64,000 nucleotides of DNA from Galeruca laticollis. Lineage: Eukaryota > Arthropoda > Insecta > Coleoptera > Chrysomelidae. The position numbers and the translations under genes were made by a program. The stretch is taken from positions 65,625,561-65,689,560 of the forward strand of contig OY998180.1 in assembly GCA_963921935.1 (NCBI GenBank). Reading direction: 5' to 3'. Below, one piece after another: positions 33,071 to 44,597 of this stretch (position 1 is the stretch's first letter; every line of letters begins with the position of its first letter). Under the pieces are notes generated by a model, which was not told where the DNA came from, ran no database searches, and saw nothing but the letters and a program-made list of their open reading frames with translations.

Positions 33071-34211
33071 TGTTTTAAAAACCCTTATAGTTGTACAAAT
33101 TTCTCAGAACTCTTTATTTTTTCCTTACCATCAATTCATTTCTCAACATAGAAAATTTTGTCCGCAATGATTTAGAATAAAATGATTCTCACTGTTAAAA
33201 ACACAATTACCTATGTTATAATGAATTTTCAAAAAGTAATTATAAACGTACCAGTTCCTGAAAATATGGTAATATGAAAGTTGCGTTAATTGTTAATATA
33301 GCGTTGTCATTTCTCGAACCGGCAGTATTTCTTGTCGTAAATGGATTTAGATATAAAAAAAACTTAATGAGGTCTGATTGAAGCAAAAAAAATCTACTAA
33401 CTAGATCGGTTTGAGTTTCAAGTGTGTCTTCTTTGTGGAAGCAAATACAGCACATCAACTAAATACCGCAAGGTTCATTCATCCTAAACAATCTATATCC
33501 CTTATTCATGAATGTGCGTGAAGTCATTATAGGAACATACAAGTTATACCTACTTCATGGGTTCCTATAAAAATAACGTTTCCCTGACTGAATTATTATT
33601 AACCCACCCTATCTCTACGGAGGTGTTCAGTAATTTGGTATACGCATATATATCAATGAAAATTAAGAAACCTCTAATTTTATTTTAAATTAGGTTATTA
33701 TAAGATATAGCGATGAATCTGTTCTAAAAAAAATTGTTATATCCCTCTACCTATTAAACGAAAAGTAAGTATATGTTTATGTCAGTAAAAATGGCCCAAA
33801 AGAATCTTGTATTCTTCCTGATTTCTCTCAGAGGACAGAAAACAAATTTCTACATGCGGTATATATGTTCAAAGTTTAGAGCAGCAAAATATTTCCTAAG
33901 TATTAAAAAAAATTAAGCGAGCAACAATTACTGAATAAGACCACCTGGTCTATTATCTTCGAGATTCTGGACTGGACCCGCACACTTAGTTGCCGGCTAG
34001 TATTTCGGACGATCGAGACAAGATTAAAAAAAAGAAATATGATTTCCGATATTTCCAACACTCGCAACAACACTTGAAATTAAAATCTAATAGCTCTCCA
34101 CGGTACTTTCAGGCATGCAGGTCTTTGCTGCCGACGTCAATTTAATATCGTCTGATTCCCAAGTACCAAATGGAGGAGAGAAAAACAATTGAAATGCGTA
34201 ACACGCCGTAA
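33071..34211. other. Unassigned sequence
   Basis: AT-rich, with no recognised gene, repeat or inverted-repeat end. The minus-strand frame at 33240-33458 has no identifiable content. Confidence 0.4.
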
Positions 34212-34379
34212 GGGAATCTGTATCTGTAAGAGTTTGAAGGGTGGGTGACCACAGAGCACTTAGGCCACAATTGACCCATTGTGCATCCTTCTCAGGTTCA
34301 AAACTTCCTTCTAACTCGTCATCCAGCCTACTTGTTTGAAGTAGGCGATAACGTCGCCTCAATTAAGTTCCCTCATACT

Positions 34380-37300
34380 GGTGTATGTTAGCCTGTGCTC
34401 GCCGAAAACATAAAATCTAAATTAAGAGAGTGTCAGATATTCGCAAAGGATGTGTTCGACAGTCTCATCTTCTTATTCACATACACTACAAAGTGGAGTG
34501 TCAGTCAGACCCAGTCTGTGGAGGTGTTTTCGTAGGTGGAAGTGACCAGTCAGAATACCCGTGGCTGTTCTTAGGTTTTGCCTGTTCATAGTCACGTATT
34601 TTTTGGCTCCTTTGCCGTCCGGATACTGTAACAGTTCCTTGGCAAGCCTGCAGCCTTCTGCGCCGTCCCATCTACCTTTAAACTTATTAAGGGAGTGTTC
34701 CTATAATAGGCGAGCCGTCGCTGATGCCGATAGACCAATGAAAATGCCGGGTCCCAAGAGTTTATGGTAGGCAGCTTTCCTAGCTAGCGAGTCTGCAATA
34801 CGGTTTGCTTTCGATTTCTCATGGCCCTTGATGCAGCCTAAAGTGACCGTGTTGTTGTTAATGGCTTCGATTAAGGCCATGTGACATTCTAGTACTAGAC
34901 CTGATGTAATGCGTGGTCTGTTGAGGGCTAGTAGTGTTTGTCTGCTATCCGTAAGGATTTATATGTTATTACCTGTGGTGTTCCTTTTGATAATCTCTTT
35001 TGCAGCGATGCAGATAGCAGTAAGCTCCGTTTGAGCAACACTTGCATTGCAGCCCATTGCAAATTTTATGTTTAGATTCAGGGGTTTGGAAAAAATTCCA
35101 CATCCTGAGCCCACATTGGTTTTAGACCCATCTGTGAAAATGCGGATTGCGCCTTCTTCCAATAAGTCTTGTACGTTATTTTTAAAGATTACCTTGTAGG
35201 GCGTGTGAAAGGCATATCGCAGTGGAATCGAGTCCGTATTGGCTTGCAGCAGTGGGACCTCTCTGAGTGCCTCGTGCCACAAGTTACATCTCAGTTTGCC
35301 GGATCCTACATCAGATTGTATACCGTTAGAGCGTAGACGTGTCATGGTCATCAAAACAACCTCCTTGATTTATATATCAAGGGGAGTGAGACCAAGGATT
35401 ACCTCCATAGCTCTTGTTGGTATGGTTTTCATACCTCCTGTTGTATTGAGGCATGCTGTTCTTTGTATTTGATACAGTTTTTGGACGACTGTCAGCTGGT
35501 TTTGTTTAGCTCACCGGGCAATCGCGCCGTACGTCAGCATAGGTCTGATGATGGCAGTGTAGTTCCTGGCAGCGACCATAGGTGACATTCCGCAGGTACG
35601 ACCGATGGTTATATGACGCTGTTCATAAGAAATATATGCTTTTTTAACTCTGCTTTCTAAATGAGAGTTCCACATTAACTTACTGTCGAAGGTGACCCCT
35701 AAGTATTTCACCTCTGAAGAAAATTTAAGTTTGGTATCTAGGAGCTTTGGGGCTTGATGTTTCACACGCTTCTTTTTTTCGTGAAAAGAACCATCTTCAT
35801 TTTTTTTTGGTTTATTGACAGTGAATGGTCTTTGTACCATTATTCTATGATATTGATGGCCTCTTGCATTAATGCGCAGATTGTCTCCTCGAATCTTCCT
35901 GTTAGCAGAATCACTAGGTCATCTGCATATGCTATTGTATAGAAGTTGCCATCGTTGACGCGGCTGACCAAGGAGTCTAAGACCATGTTCCACAGTAGTG
36001 GCGAGAGTACCCCTTCCTGTGGACAACCTTTTACAACCAAGCCTCTGCTGGTTTCTTCGTCTTCACTGATTTTTATTGCTCTTTTTGAGAGCATGTTATA
36101 TATCCAGCCATTCATGATTTGGGGGATATTCTTGTTGAAAAGTGCGTTTGTTATTTTAGGAAAAGTGGTTCCATTGAACGCACCTCCTTTGTCTATTAAT
36201 ACACCCAGGGTGGACTCTTTTTTTCCAACAATCTCTCGATGCGGCCCGCCACGAGATGAAGAGCCGAATCGGTAGATTTCCCTGGAGTGTATGCATCTCT
36301 TTTGTATCGTTCGCACAGCCTCTCCAAGGTCTTCATTGAAAAAGATGTGAGGCTAATGGGTCGATATGCTTTTGGAATGAGATGGCCCATTCTTCCTGGT
36401 TTTAGTATGAACACAACTTTACCTTCTCTCCAACCTTTTGGAATAAACCTCAGTGCCAGTGAGGATCTGAGGATTCCCACCAGGTGCGGCATTAGGTCAT
36501 CCATGCCTCATTGAAGTAGACCTGTATAAATGCCGTCTATTCCTGGAGATTTATAGGGGGAGGAGCCAGAGATGGCCCACCTCAGTCTGTACGCGTTGAC
36601 GACCTGTCGCCGCCAGTCATCATCCGTCGGGTAGTGATTCTCCTCTTCTCCCAGGTTGCTGTATTTGTGGTTCTGGAGTCGAGGAAGTGAGTGGACATTA
36701 AAAGTTGAAGGCTTTCCTTCAAGTTGGCAGTTTTGTGCGATCCTCTTTGGTTAGTATACCGATATGACGGTGAGAATTTTTTGAGAGAGCTTTTTGAAGT
36801 CTAGCTGCTTGGGGGAAATCTTCGATTTCCTCGCAGTAGATTCTCCATGCTTCTCTTTGTTTTTGGCTAATGAGTTTTTTATACTCCTTGATGTGAGACT
36901 TGTATGCGTTCCAATCCTCTGCGAGTCTGCTCCTTTTAGCCTTATTAAAATATTACCCCACTGTCCTCCTGAGCTGATCGATCTCATGGTACCACCATGG
37001 AGTGGAGGCTCCATCGAAATCGACCCGCCTGAGTAGGAAGGACATGTTATATGCATTAATGATGCAGTTTTGAATAGTTTCAGAATACATTTCTAAATTT
37101 CTTTTATTGTTAGGCAACACGTCCTCGACTACTCGCATATCCCCTTTCAAACAGTGGACATATATTGTCCCGTCCGTTTTCTGAGTTAGTGTGGAAGTTG
37201 TGAGTACCAGTTTTATTTCAAATTTCATCCAGCGGTGGTCCGACATTAAAATGTCGTCGGATACACTCCAGCCGGAGATTATATTCGAAGGTAATATCTA
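34380..37300 (-). pseudogene. LINE ORF2 remnant: endonuclease end, RT, RNase H, zinc motif
   Basis: Starts with GWSVSDDILMSDHRWMKFEI (about 37285-37210), the SDH box of an APE-type endonuclease. RT: LKPGRMGHLIPKAYRPISLT (about 36420-36350), then a LVIDKGGAFNGT-like block, SPLLWNMVLDSLV and the catalytic YADDLVILLTG (about 35945-35905), and VKYLGVTFDSKLMWN (about 35710-35660). RNase H: IRIFTDGSKTNVGSGCGIF (about 35150-35090) and VAQTELTAICIAAKEI. A cysteine-rich end appears near 34500. Domain order matches RNase H-bearing LINEs that prime reverse transcription at a nicked target. Frame changes occur between almost every block. Confidence 0.85.
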
Positions 37301-38007
37301 TATATAACAAGTCATCCACGCGAAGGTCTGGGTTTTGTTTTTCCAGCCGGCGCAGCACATCTTCCTTTTCACCCCGGTCAGCGTCAGGTTCGCTATGGAT
37401 CCAGGGGGTGGCTCTTGTCAGCTGGGGAAGATTGTCGACGTGGACCACGTCGAGCTTAGCCTCCTCCCACGGTTTAAGGTTGGAAACCGTGTTCCTTGGC
37501 CACCCTAGCATTTCGTCATTATCGCAGGTTACTTTGATTATTTCGTCAGAGTGCGACCATGGCCTAAAAGTAGGTGGATTTTTCTAACTGCCGGAGGCGG
37601 ACATAAGGGTTTCGTCCAAAGCCTCCAATAATTTTCTTTTGACAAGGTCTCCATTATCAGTAATTTGTTTCCGTATGGATCGTTCTTATCTATAATAGCT
37701 ACCCGTAAATGGTTGGTAGCTGCTTCGCTATAGCTATTTGGTTTAGCATCAATCCGTATCCTCTTTCCTCTGGAAGAGTTCTTCTCCGAGGTGCTGGAGC
37801 GCTTCTTTTCTTGGGGGGTGACGCATTTCGGGCCTCTTCAGGAGAAGGAGTTGGCATCGCTGTCCTTGCATTTTTCGCCTCTGGTGCCAGGTTTAGATAT
37901 GGAGGGGCTAGTGGCGCTGGTGGTGTCTGTAAAGACAAGCCAGCGCAAGCAAGCAAACAAGTAAACCAACTACAAAGCAATGGCCAACTTACAACCAACC
38001 CCGCCAC
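37218..38007 (-). pseudogene. LINE ORF1 remnant (Pro-rich start, DUF4780-like end)
   Basis: The frame at 38007-37699 has a P/A/K/R-rich stretch (SPEEARNASPPKKRSAPAPR) and then ERGYGLMLNQIAIA. The frame at 37511-37218 carries DVLRRLEKQNPDLRVDD. The latter resembles the start of the DUF4780-type domain found at the end of ORF1 in many insect LINEs, which probably binds nucleic acid. Right after this segment the sequence passes into endonuclease-like coding near 37300. The ORF1 C-terminus and the first half of the endonuclease are therefore missing, which is a clear internal deletion. Confidence 0.6.
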
Positions 38008-38010
38008 GCC

Positions 38011-38765
38011 TAAGGGAAATAGGACTACCTATTTTCCCTTGTTGTCTAGACACACTGCCCAGTGCCCTCGAACAAAAAAATTGCTCTGCAATACGCCACC
38101 GCTTGCATACCGCAACTCCATTTTTTCCAACCAAACTTCTGTTGAAGTTGTTTTGATTTTTGCTGTCTCGGCAGAACAATATCACTTTTTCTGTTCGTGA
38201 TGTTCTTAGCTTTTGGATTATTTTTTTTTATAAATTATGTTATTGTTTGAAATTATAATTTAATTTTCTGTAAGTAAAGGTGTATTAAAACACAGAACTA
38301 GGTAATTCTGAGAATATTTCTATTCGCAAACGGTTGTTTAGGAATTAAATACGATAGTGAAGTATTTTCTTATATATGCACCTGCCTCTTCTTTGGGTTT
38401 CTATAATTACTTCTTTTACATATCCATATCCGTATTTATTACATCACTTCCCTCTTTTGTAAAAGTATTGCGACCTATACAAGTCCAATATGTTTTTTTA
38501 AACTATAGTACTAACAAATTAACATTTGTAAGGTCTCAAAGTTCACAATTTTTGAGCGGGAAATTTAATATAAACTAAAAAATTGCAATACTTTCCAGTT
38601 GCGCTATTCACGAGATGGCACTGTCACCTGCGACTTTGCATTTTACCCGACTCGAACTTGGAATCACTAGCGTTTTTGCTTTGAAACGACGCTGGTTTCA
38701 TAATTGTTGTTGTTTTATTCCTGACCTGGGCGACGACTATTCACACTGGCGACACTATTGCTCAA
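38011..38765. other. Unassigned sequence, possibly LINE 5' UTR at its left end
   Basis: 38011-38200 may be the 5' UTR of LINE copy 1 (GC-richer than its surroundings). The remainder is AT-rich without recognisable content. Confidence 0.35.
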
Positions 38766-38769
38766 GATA

Positions 38770-39790
38770 GTTCATGTGACGACATATGTCTGTCCAATGT
38801 TCCGATCTTGGAAGGATTGTCTCCTACTGTGCTAATTGTTCCATTTCCATTGGTTCCACGTCTGGTTCCTTGGTCCTGTGATATGAATGCTGTTAGGGAA
38901 TCCCACATACTGTATACTAGCGCGATACCATATTTTACTGTTTGCTGTATGCGATTTCCATTCAATATAGTGCCTTTTGTGTATTCAATTATATGGAATG
39001 TGCAATATATGCCAATTCCACTTAATTAATGAGCCTTCCTATGTGAACTATACTCTAACGTGTTTTAGGGTGGATTCTGCAAGGTTTTTAATTTCTATGG
39101 TATCAAATATGTTCGATACTGTATAGCTTTGCCTATGGGGGTTCATTCCGGCTGCTCTGCGAGTGATTATATTTTCAATTGCTTTACTCTCTGTCCCATG
39201 TGTTAGAGCCAATTGTGGTGCATTTATTTCTTCTTGCTCATAAAATGCTATCGCTCCCAGTGGTTCAATGGGGTCGAAATGGAAGTTCATTCCTTCTATT
39301 GCTTTCCATACTTTTAGTTTGGTGGCTATTGTGGGGTGCGAGTTTAGACTTATCCATTGATATTCTATGAAATATAATGGTGGTATCATATTGTTGCAAT
39401 CTATTTCTTATGCGCGGTTCTGTATTAATCTGGTTAATAGAGCCATACATTTCGTTGCATTGTTCACTTCAATCGGCAGTTCGTTTAGCATTTCTCGGTT
39501 CGTATCAGATTGACTGTTGATGGTGTACATTTCATGATGTATAGTACTTTGCTGCCTTGAACTCTACCCACCTGATCTGGTTCGTATTCTATTAACTGAC
39601 TGACAGCATTAGGTAGTGTATGTGCCATTAGTAATCAATTTTTGAGTATATCTCTTTTAATTAAACATCATCGGTGTATAGCATGTTTACGTCTCGTTTG
39701 TATGCTTGTTCTATGTAGAGTAGCTCGTTATTTACGTAATTCATTAGATCGACATTCTGGGGTAGAATGAACGGAACGACGCATGATGAC
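38770..39790 (-). pseudogene. Chuvirus-like glycoprotein remnant (endogenous viral element)
   Basis: Frame-broken minus-strand peptides follow the order of a chuvirus (Jingchuvirales) glycoprotein ectodomain. There is a helical NELLYIEQAYKRDVNML stretch (about 39755-39705), then GSKVLYIMKCTPSTVNL and KCxNELPIEVNN-type segments (about 39560-39460), then IPPLYFIEYQWISLNSHP from 39389. The frame 39389-39048 is open for 113 codons and contains GAIAFYEQEEI and a GTESKAIENIITRRAAG block. This pattern (KC near NELP, then PPLY followed by W and a GxxxYxxEE region) is what I know from chuvirus glycoproteins, which often occur in insect genomes, sometimes as env of BEL/Pao elements. At least three frame breaks; no other viral gene is seen nearby. 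Confidence 0.6.
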
Positions 39791-39962
39791 AGGACAATAT
39801 TCACAATATAAAATTAATTGGAATTCCGGTTATCGCAGTTACAATCAACAAATACCTAAATCATCTAAGCCGACGCTACCGCGACGTTCCATCGGGAATA
39901 GTTTTAAAATTTATATCATACATTAAAATTACTTTCATTTACAAGGATGACATCAAACTTCA

Positions 39963-40053
39963 AAGGTACCAGGGGCGTTAAGCGAAATAACGCCCTCGGG
40001 ATGCAAACCGTCGGCCTCTGGCGTTATCTTGCTGATAAAGCCCTTGGTACCTT
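39963..40053. repeat. Nested foldback (91 bp) with outer and inner hairpins
   Basis: The outer arms AAGGTACCAGGGGC and its near complement GCCCTTGGTACCTT close a 91-bp unit. Inside are a perfect 8-bp hairpin (GGGCGTTA, loop AGCGAAA, TAACGCCC; 39973-39995) and a second imperfect one (GGCGTTATC..GATAAAGCC, about 40020-40042). Together they could form a cross-shaped fold. No target duplication was identified with confidence. Confidence 0.75.
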
Positions 40054-41455
40054 AATAACTATAATTGCTTTAACCAGACACCCGGATTCTACTGAACTTC
40101 TACCACTGAGTGAATTGAGCTTTGATTGACTTTTTCCTCTGCTTTTGATCTAGAATTTAACGTTATGGAATCCTAGGTATTCGTAGTCTCTTCTATCTTA
40201 CTACCACTAGGTGCTGGTGATATCGAGTAATCAAAGGTACTTACCATTTAGTTGCAAATTATGTTGTTTGTTAGGACAAGGAATGACTGTCCATCTTCTC
40301 TATCTCGACAGTATACATGAATTTATTTGCCATTGCTCCATGCAAGCTATCAAACTTATTACAATTATTATTAGTTTCAGTGTAGTTGAGAGGAAATGGG
40401 TGAATAATACAAATATATAAGTGAATATGGCAATTTGGAATAAAATGCACAATGTAATTGTAAATCCACTTTGTCGCGAAATAATTATCTGAAAACTATC
40501 AAAGACCAAAAAGTAATTCTTTTTCGTTCAGGCATGATTTCAAAAAATTCTAATTTTCCATTTGTGCTACATGTTCGTACGCAATTTTTTCGCGACTGAT
40601 AAATGGAAGTCATGTAAATTGAATTGTCTGCAAAAAACACTATTTGAAACGTTTGTTAATGTTCCATTAAATATTTGTTAACTAATTGAAAAACAGATAA
40701 AAAGAGCGTAATTTGAAACACGGTTGTCGACAATAAATGAAATTACGGATGAGATGTTGAAGTAAATGTACTTTTCCGACCAATCACAATTTGAATTTTC
40801 CAGTAATTACGCATTAACTGGAATTCAAATCATCCTTTCACAAAATTCATTCGTAACCGTTGATTATCTATCGATCAACGTTAAATGAGTTTATTTAATA
40901 CCGTTGTTGTTAGACATTTTGTCGAGATTTCAATTACCTTCAGGCATCGCTTGTTTGCTCTTTGCCATCCGTATACCAGAAGTCAATGAAAATTTTATCT
41001 GGTTTGCGATGCCTTAAGACAGAAGTAAATTATTTAATTAGTAAGAAAATATTCTTCAACTCTAATGTAATTATGAAAATGTTCTTCAATTTATTCTGTT
41101 TGATTGATTTTAATTGACAATATTTTTATTAAATGAAGATATGCACCAACCGTGAAAGGTTATGAGTAGTGGTTTGGACTATAACATAGTTTTCCATTAT
41201 GTGAACAAGTTGGGAGCCGCCACGGCGTGGCGTAAACGAAGACTTCTAAACATTAATTTCAGTTTAGTGAACATTTAAATGACCGAATTTGTCTAATAAT
41301 TAATACAATAACAAAACAATGAAGCCCAAACACTATCTATCCGACAAAAAATAAATGCAAATGAACATGACTCATGTTTAGAAGTCTAATAGCAAAATAC
41401 TTGACTTGGTTTATATCCCATTCCTCATGCTGACAAATAGCCATTTGATCAAAAA
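40054..41455. other. Unassigned AT-rich sequence
   Basis: No gene, element end or notable repeat recognised on either strand. Confidence 0.4.
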
Positions 41456-41825
41456 TTAGCACACAAATAATTGAATATGGACACTGCTTTGGTAGCACTT
41501 TTCCTCTGCCTTTTTTATCTGCCTTATAAATAATTCTTGTGCGCCTATAAGTCTTGAAAATAAATCAATAGTTTCTTCTGGTGTATACTTCTTTTTTAAT
41601 AAATCAGCCATTTTTACTTTTCAATAAGACTATTTTTTTCCGTTCAGCGCTGATTTTCATTACACGGTGAAGTTTACTAATAAGTAATTGTTCTCTTGGA
41701 ATAACCGGATCACCTCCAAAACCAAATTTGAATGTGAGCGAAGTTATTGGTATTTCCTTAGAATGTGATGTGCTTGCTGACTTGTTCGGTACAACCTTTC
41801 TTTCACCAATTATTGTGGGTCTAAT
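41456..41825 (-). other. Two short unidentified minus-strand frames
   Basis: Upstream (about 41825-41625) an open stretch includes a TFKFGFGGDPVIPREQLL segment ending in LHRVMKISAERKK. Downstream, an ATG at about 41612 opens 51 codons beginning MADLLKKKYTPEETIDLFS and containing IRQIKKAEEKCYQ. The two look like the end of one protein and the beginning of another, or a frameshifted single protein. I do not recognise either. The right limit is the 5'-truncated LINE at 41835. Confidence 0.3.
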
Positions 41826-41834
41826 ATACAGTAG

Positions 41835-43648
41835 AATCGAGGCTTGGTTGTGGAAGGTTGTCCACAGGGAGGGGTGCTCTCGCCACTACTGTGGAACATG
41901 GTCTTAGACTCCTTGGTCAGCCACCTCAACGATAGCAACTTCTACACAATAGCATATGCAGATGACCTAGTGATTCTGCTAACAGGAAGATTCGAGGAGA
42001 CACTCTGCGCTTTAATGAAAGAGGCCCTCAATATCATAGAACGATGGTGCAGAGATCATTCGCTTTCAATTAATCCAAAAAAGACAGAGATGGTTCTTTT
42101 CATGAAAAAAAAGGAAGCTTGCAAAACATCAAGCCCCAAAGCTCCTAGACACCAAACTTAAATTTTCTTCAGAGGTGAAATACTTAGGGGTCACCTTCGA
42201 CAGTAAGTTAACGTGGAACTCTCATTTAAGAAGCAGAGTCAAGAAAGCATATATTTCTTATGAGCATTGTCGTAGAACCATCGGCCGCACCTCGGGAATG
42301 TCACCTAGGGTTGCTGTCTGGATTTACACTGCCATCATCTCACATATGCTAACGTACGGCGCGATTGCCTGGGAAGTTGAAGCAAACCAGCTGACAGTCG
42401 TGCGTAAACTGGATCAAATCCAAAGAAAAGCATACCTCAACACAACAGGAGGCATGAGAACCACGCCAACAAGAGCCATGGAGGTAATCCTCGGTCTCAC
42501 TTCCCTTGACATATACATTAAGGAGGTTGTTTTGATGACCATGGCACGTCTACGCTCTAACGGTATACAACCTAATGTAGGATCCGGTAAACTGAGATGT
42601 AATTTGTGGCATGAGGCCCTCAGAGAGGTCCCACTGCTGCAGGCCAATACCGACTCGATTCCACCGCGATATGTCTTCAACAGGCCCTACAAGGTAATCT
42701 TTAAAAACAACGCACAAGACCCATTGGAAGGAGGCGCAATCCACATCTTCACAAATGGGTCTAAATCAAATGTGGGCTCAAGATGTGGAATTTTGTCCAG
42801 ATCCCTGAATCTAAACATAAAATTGGCAATGGGCTCAAACAGAGCTCACTGCTATCTGCATCGCTGCAAAAGAGATTAGGAAAGCCACAGGGAATAATAT
42901 ATACATACTTACGGACAGTAGACAAACACCACTAGCCTTGAACAGACCACGTATTATATCAGGCCTAGTACTAGAATGTCACATGGTCTTATTGGAAGCC
43001 TGTAACAACAACACGGTCACTTTAGGCTGGATTAAGGGCCATGAGAAATCGAAAGGAAACCGTATTGCAAACTCGCTAGCCAGGAAGGCAGCCTCCCACA
43101 AAATCTTGGGAGCTGGCACTTTCATTGGTCTTTTGGCATCAGCGACGGCCGACCTATTAAAGGAACAGTTTAAGGGTGGATGGGACGACGCAGAAGGCTG
43201 CCGACTTGCCAAGGAACTGTTACAATATCCGGTCAGCAAAGTAGCCAAAAAATACGTGACTATCAACAGGCGGAATCTACGAACAGCCACGGGTATTCTG
43301 ACTGGTCACTGCCACCTACGAAAACACCTCACAGACTGGGCCTGTCTACCACCCCACTTTGTAGTGTATGTGAACAAGAAGATGAGACTGTCGAACACAT
43401 TCTTTGCGAATGTCAGACACTTTCTCATTTTAGGTTTCATGTATTTGGCGAGCACAGGCTAACACATGCCAGTATGAGGCAACTTAATTCAGGCGACGTT
43501 ATCGCCTACTTCAAATAGGTAGGCTGGATGACGAGCTAGAAGGGAGTTTTGAACCTTAGAAGGATGCACAATAGGCCAATTGTAGCCTGAGTGCTGTGGG
43601 GTTACCCGCCCTTCCAACTTTCACAGATACAGATACAGATACAGTATA
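41835..43648 (+). mobile_element. RNase H-bearing LINE, copy 2, 5'-truncated
   Basis: The plus-strand sequence is the last 40-50% of the LINE seen at 34212-38010, starting within RT just before the catalytic box and running to a 3' tail of CACAGATACAGATACAGATA (about 43621-43645). Truncation at the 5' end is usual for target-primed insertions. The hexamer-like tail matches that of copy 1 and probably marks the true 3' end. Confidence 0.9.
41844..43518 (+). pseudogene. LINE ORF2 C-terminal half: RT, RNase H, CCHC zinc motif
   Basis: Frames 41844-42161, 42175-42879, 42938-43462 and 43180-43518 give consecutive parts. RT has GGVLSPLLWNMVLDSLV, catalytic YADDLVILLTG (about 41955) and KYLGVTFDSKLTWNS. 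RNase H begins IHIFTNGSKSNVGS (about 42738) and carries N where copy 1 has D (TDGSK), so the first catalytic acid is lost. The later ILTDSRQT-like and LGWIKGHEKSKGNRIAN blocks remain. The end has LCSVCEQEDETVEHILCEC, a C-X2-C-X9-H-X4-C type zinc motif usual in this LINE group. Small frameshifts near 42165, 42850 and 43330 break it. Confidence 0.88.
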
Positions 43649-43949
43649 ATCGGTGAAGCTTTTCCAACACGTGGCTCAGTTGAAGATATTATTCAACACA
43701 TACTATGTTGGTACTGTCTTCTTCTAATAACAGAAAAAGAGCGAAACTCAATACAAACGTTTGTCGTATTGTTTTGATTAAGATCCATATAGTTGATGTC
43801 GTATCAGTCACGTGATTGAAAAGACTCAGCGTTTCTACAGTATTTATGCGAACGTACTGTATTTTGTTTGGGACAGGTAAATCATTATGTAAAAATGAAA
43901 AGATCTTCCGTTGGGCCGTATGGACGTTTAGGTAAGTAAATACATACAG

Positions 43950-44249
43950 GTTGGGAAATTAATTTTGGTAGTCGGAAGTTTGGCAACTTCCGATGCGCCG
44001 TAGCAAAGACGTATGCGGATTGCAAGAGCTCACTTCGCGCGCAGAATTCGTAAGCTTCGTTTCGACAGTACAGTTCAGAGAAAAGTGTGATTATCGGGGT
44101 TGTGCAATAGTAACTTGTTATGGCGACTCCAGAAAGTAAAGTTGTTCATAATAAGTTGAGTGAGTAGTGTCGTGAAATAATTATGAACGTTCGAAATTTC
44201 ATGACTGAAGAGGCAAACAATGGCAAGTGGACAATTCCATTAACAAAGG
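43950..44249 (+). pseudogene. Left end and first exon of a second DDE transposon
   Basis: After TA, a TIR-like start CAGGTTGGGAAATTAATTTT leads into a leader with a perfect 7-bp hairpin (GGAAGTT..AACTTCC, 43973-43990). ATG at 44120 opens MATPESKVVHNKLSE, a TGA/TAG-containing break, then CREIIMNVRNFMTEEANNGK and IPLTK, ending in a splice donor GTGAGA at 44250. The exon length, position and C(R/Q)E-containing helix parallel exon 1 of the transposase at 20009-20122, so I infer a related intron-containing DDE transposon. The remaining exons were not found; the (TA)n and palindromic DNA to the right may have replaced or interrupted them. Confidence 0.5.
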
Positions 44250-44516
44250 TGAGATTCAGTTATTGCAATAAAATTTTTAAACCAAAGTAATTATTTAACA
44301 AATTTACACTCGATAGTCAATTTTTTAAATCTAATTTGTTATGATTATAACATGACTTTGTATTAATCTTTCATTTACACTTAGGATCATATATTTCTTT
44401 TAAAATAACCTGATTTACTATAAATATTTAGAATTGATAAAATTTAAAATACAATTGACAGATATTAATGTTATTTTTCCAGATAATTAATTTCCTATTA
44501 TCTATATATCTTTATA

Positions 44517-44517
<1 letters not shown>

Positions 44518-44594
<77 letters not shown>
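44518..44594. repeat. (TA)n microsatellite, left border of palindromic element 1
   Basis: About 77 bp of TA dinucleotides directly joined to the left arm of the palindrome at 44595. Confidence 0.95.

Positions 44595-44597
<3 letters not shown>

Larger units (their letters stand above)
34212..38010 (-). mobile_element. RNase H-bearing LINE, copy 1, internally deleted
   Basis: Minus-strand order: ORF1 part (about 38010-37305), endonuclease C-terminus (about 37300-36950), RT (about 36500-35500), RNase H (about 35130-34850), C-terminal zinc region (about 34500-34400), 3' UTR, and a short tail of ACAGATACAGAT type near 34215-34228. The same family occurs in plus orientation at 41835-43648. RNase H in ORF2 plus a short-repeat 3' tail places it in the I/LOA/R1-like side of LINEs; the exact clade is not settled. 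Numerous frameshifts break it. Confidence 0.85.
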
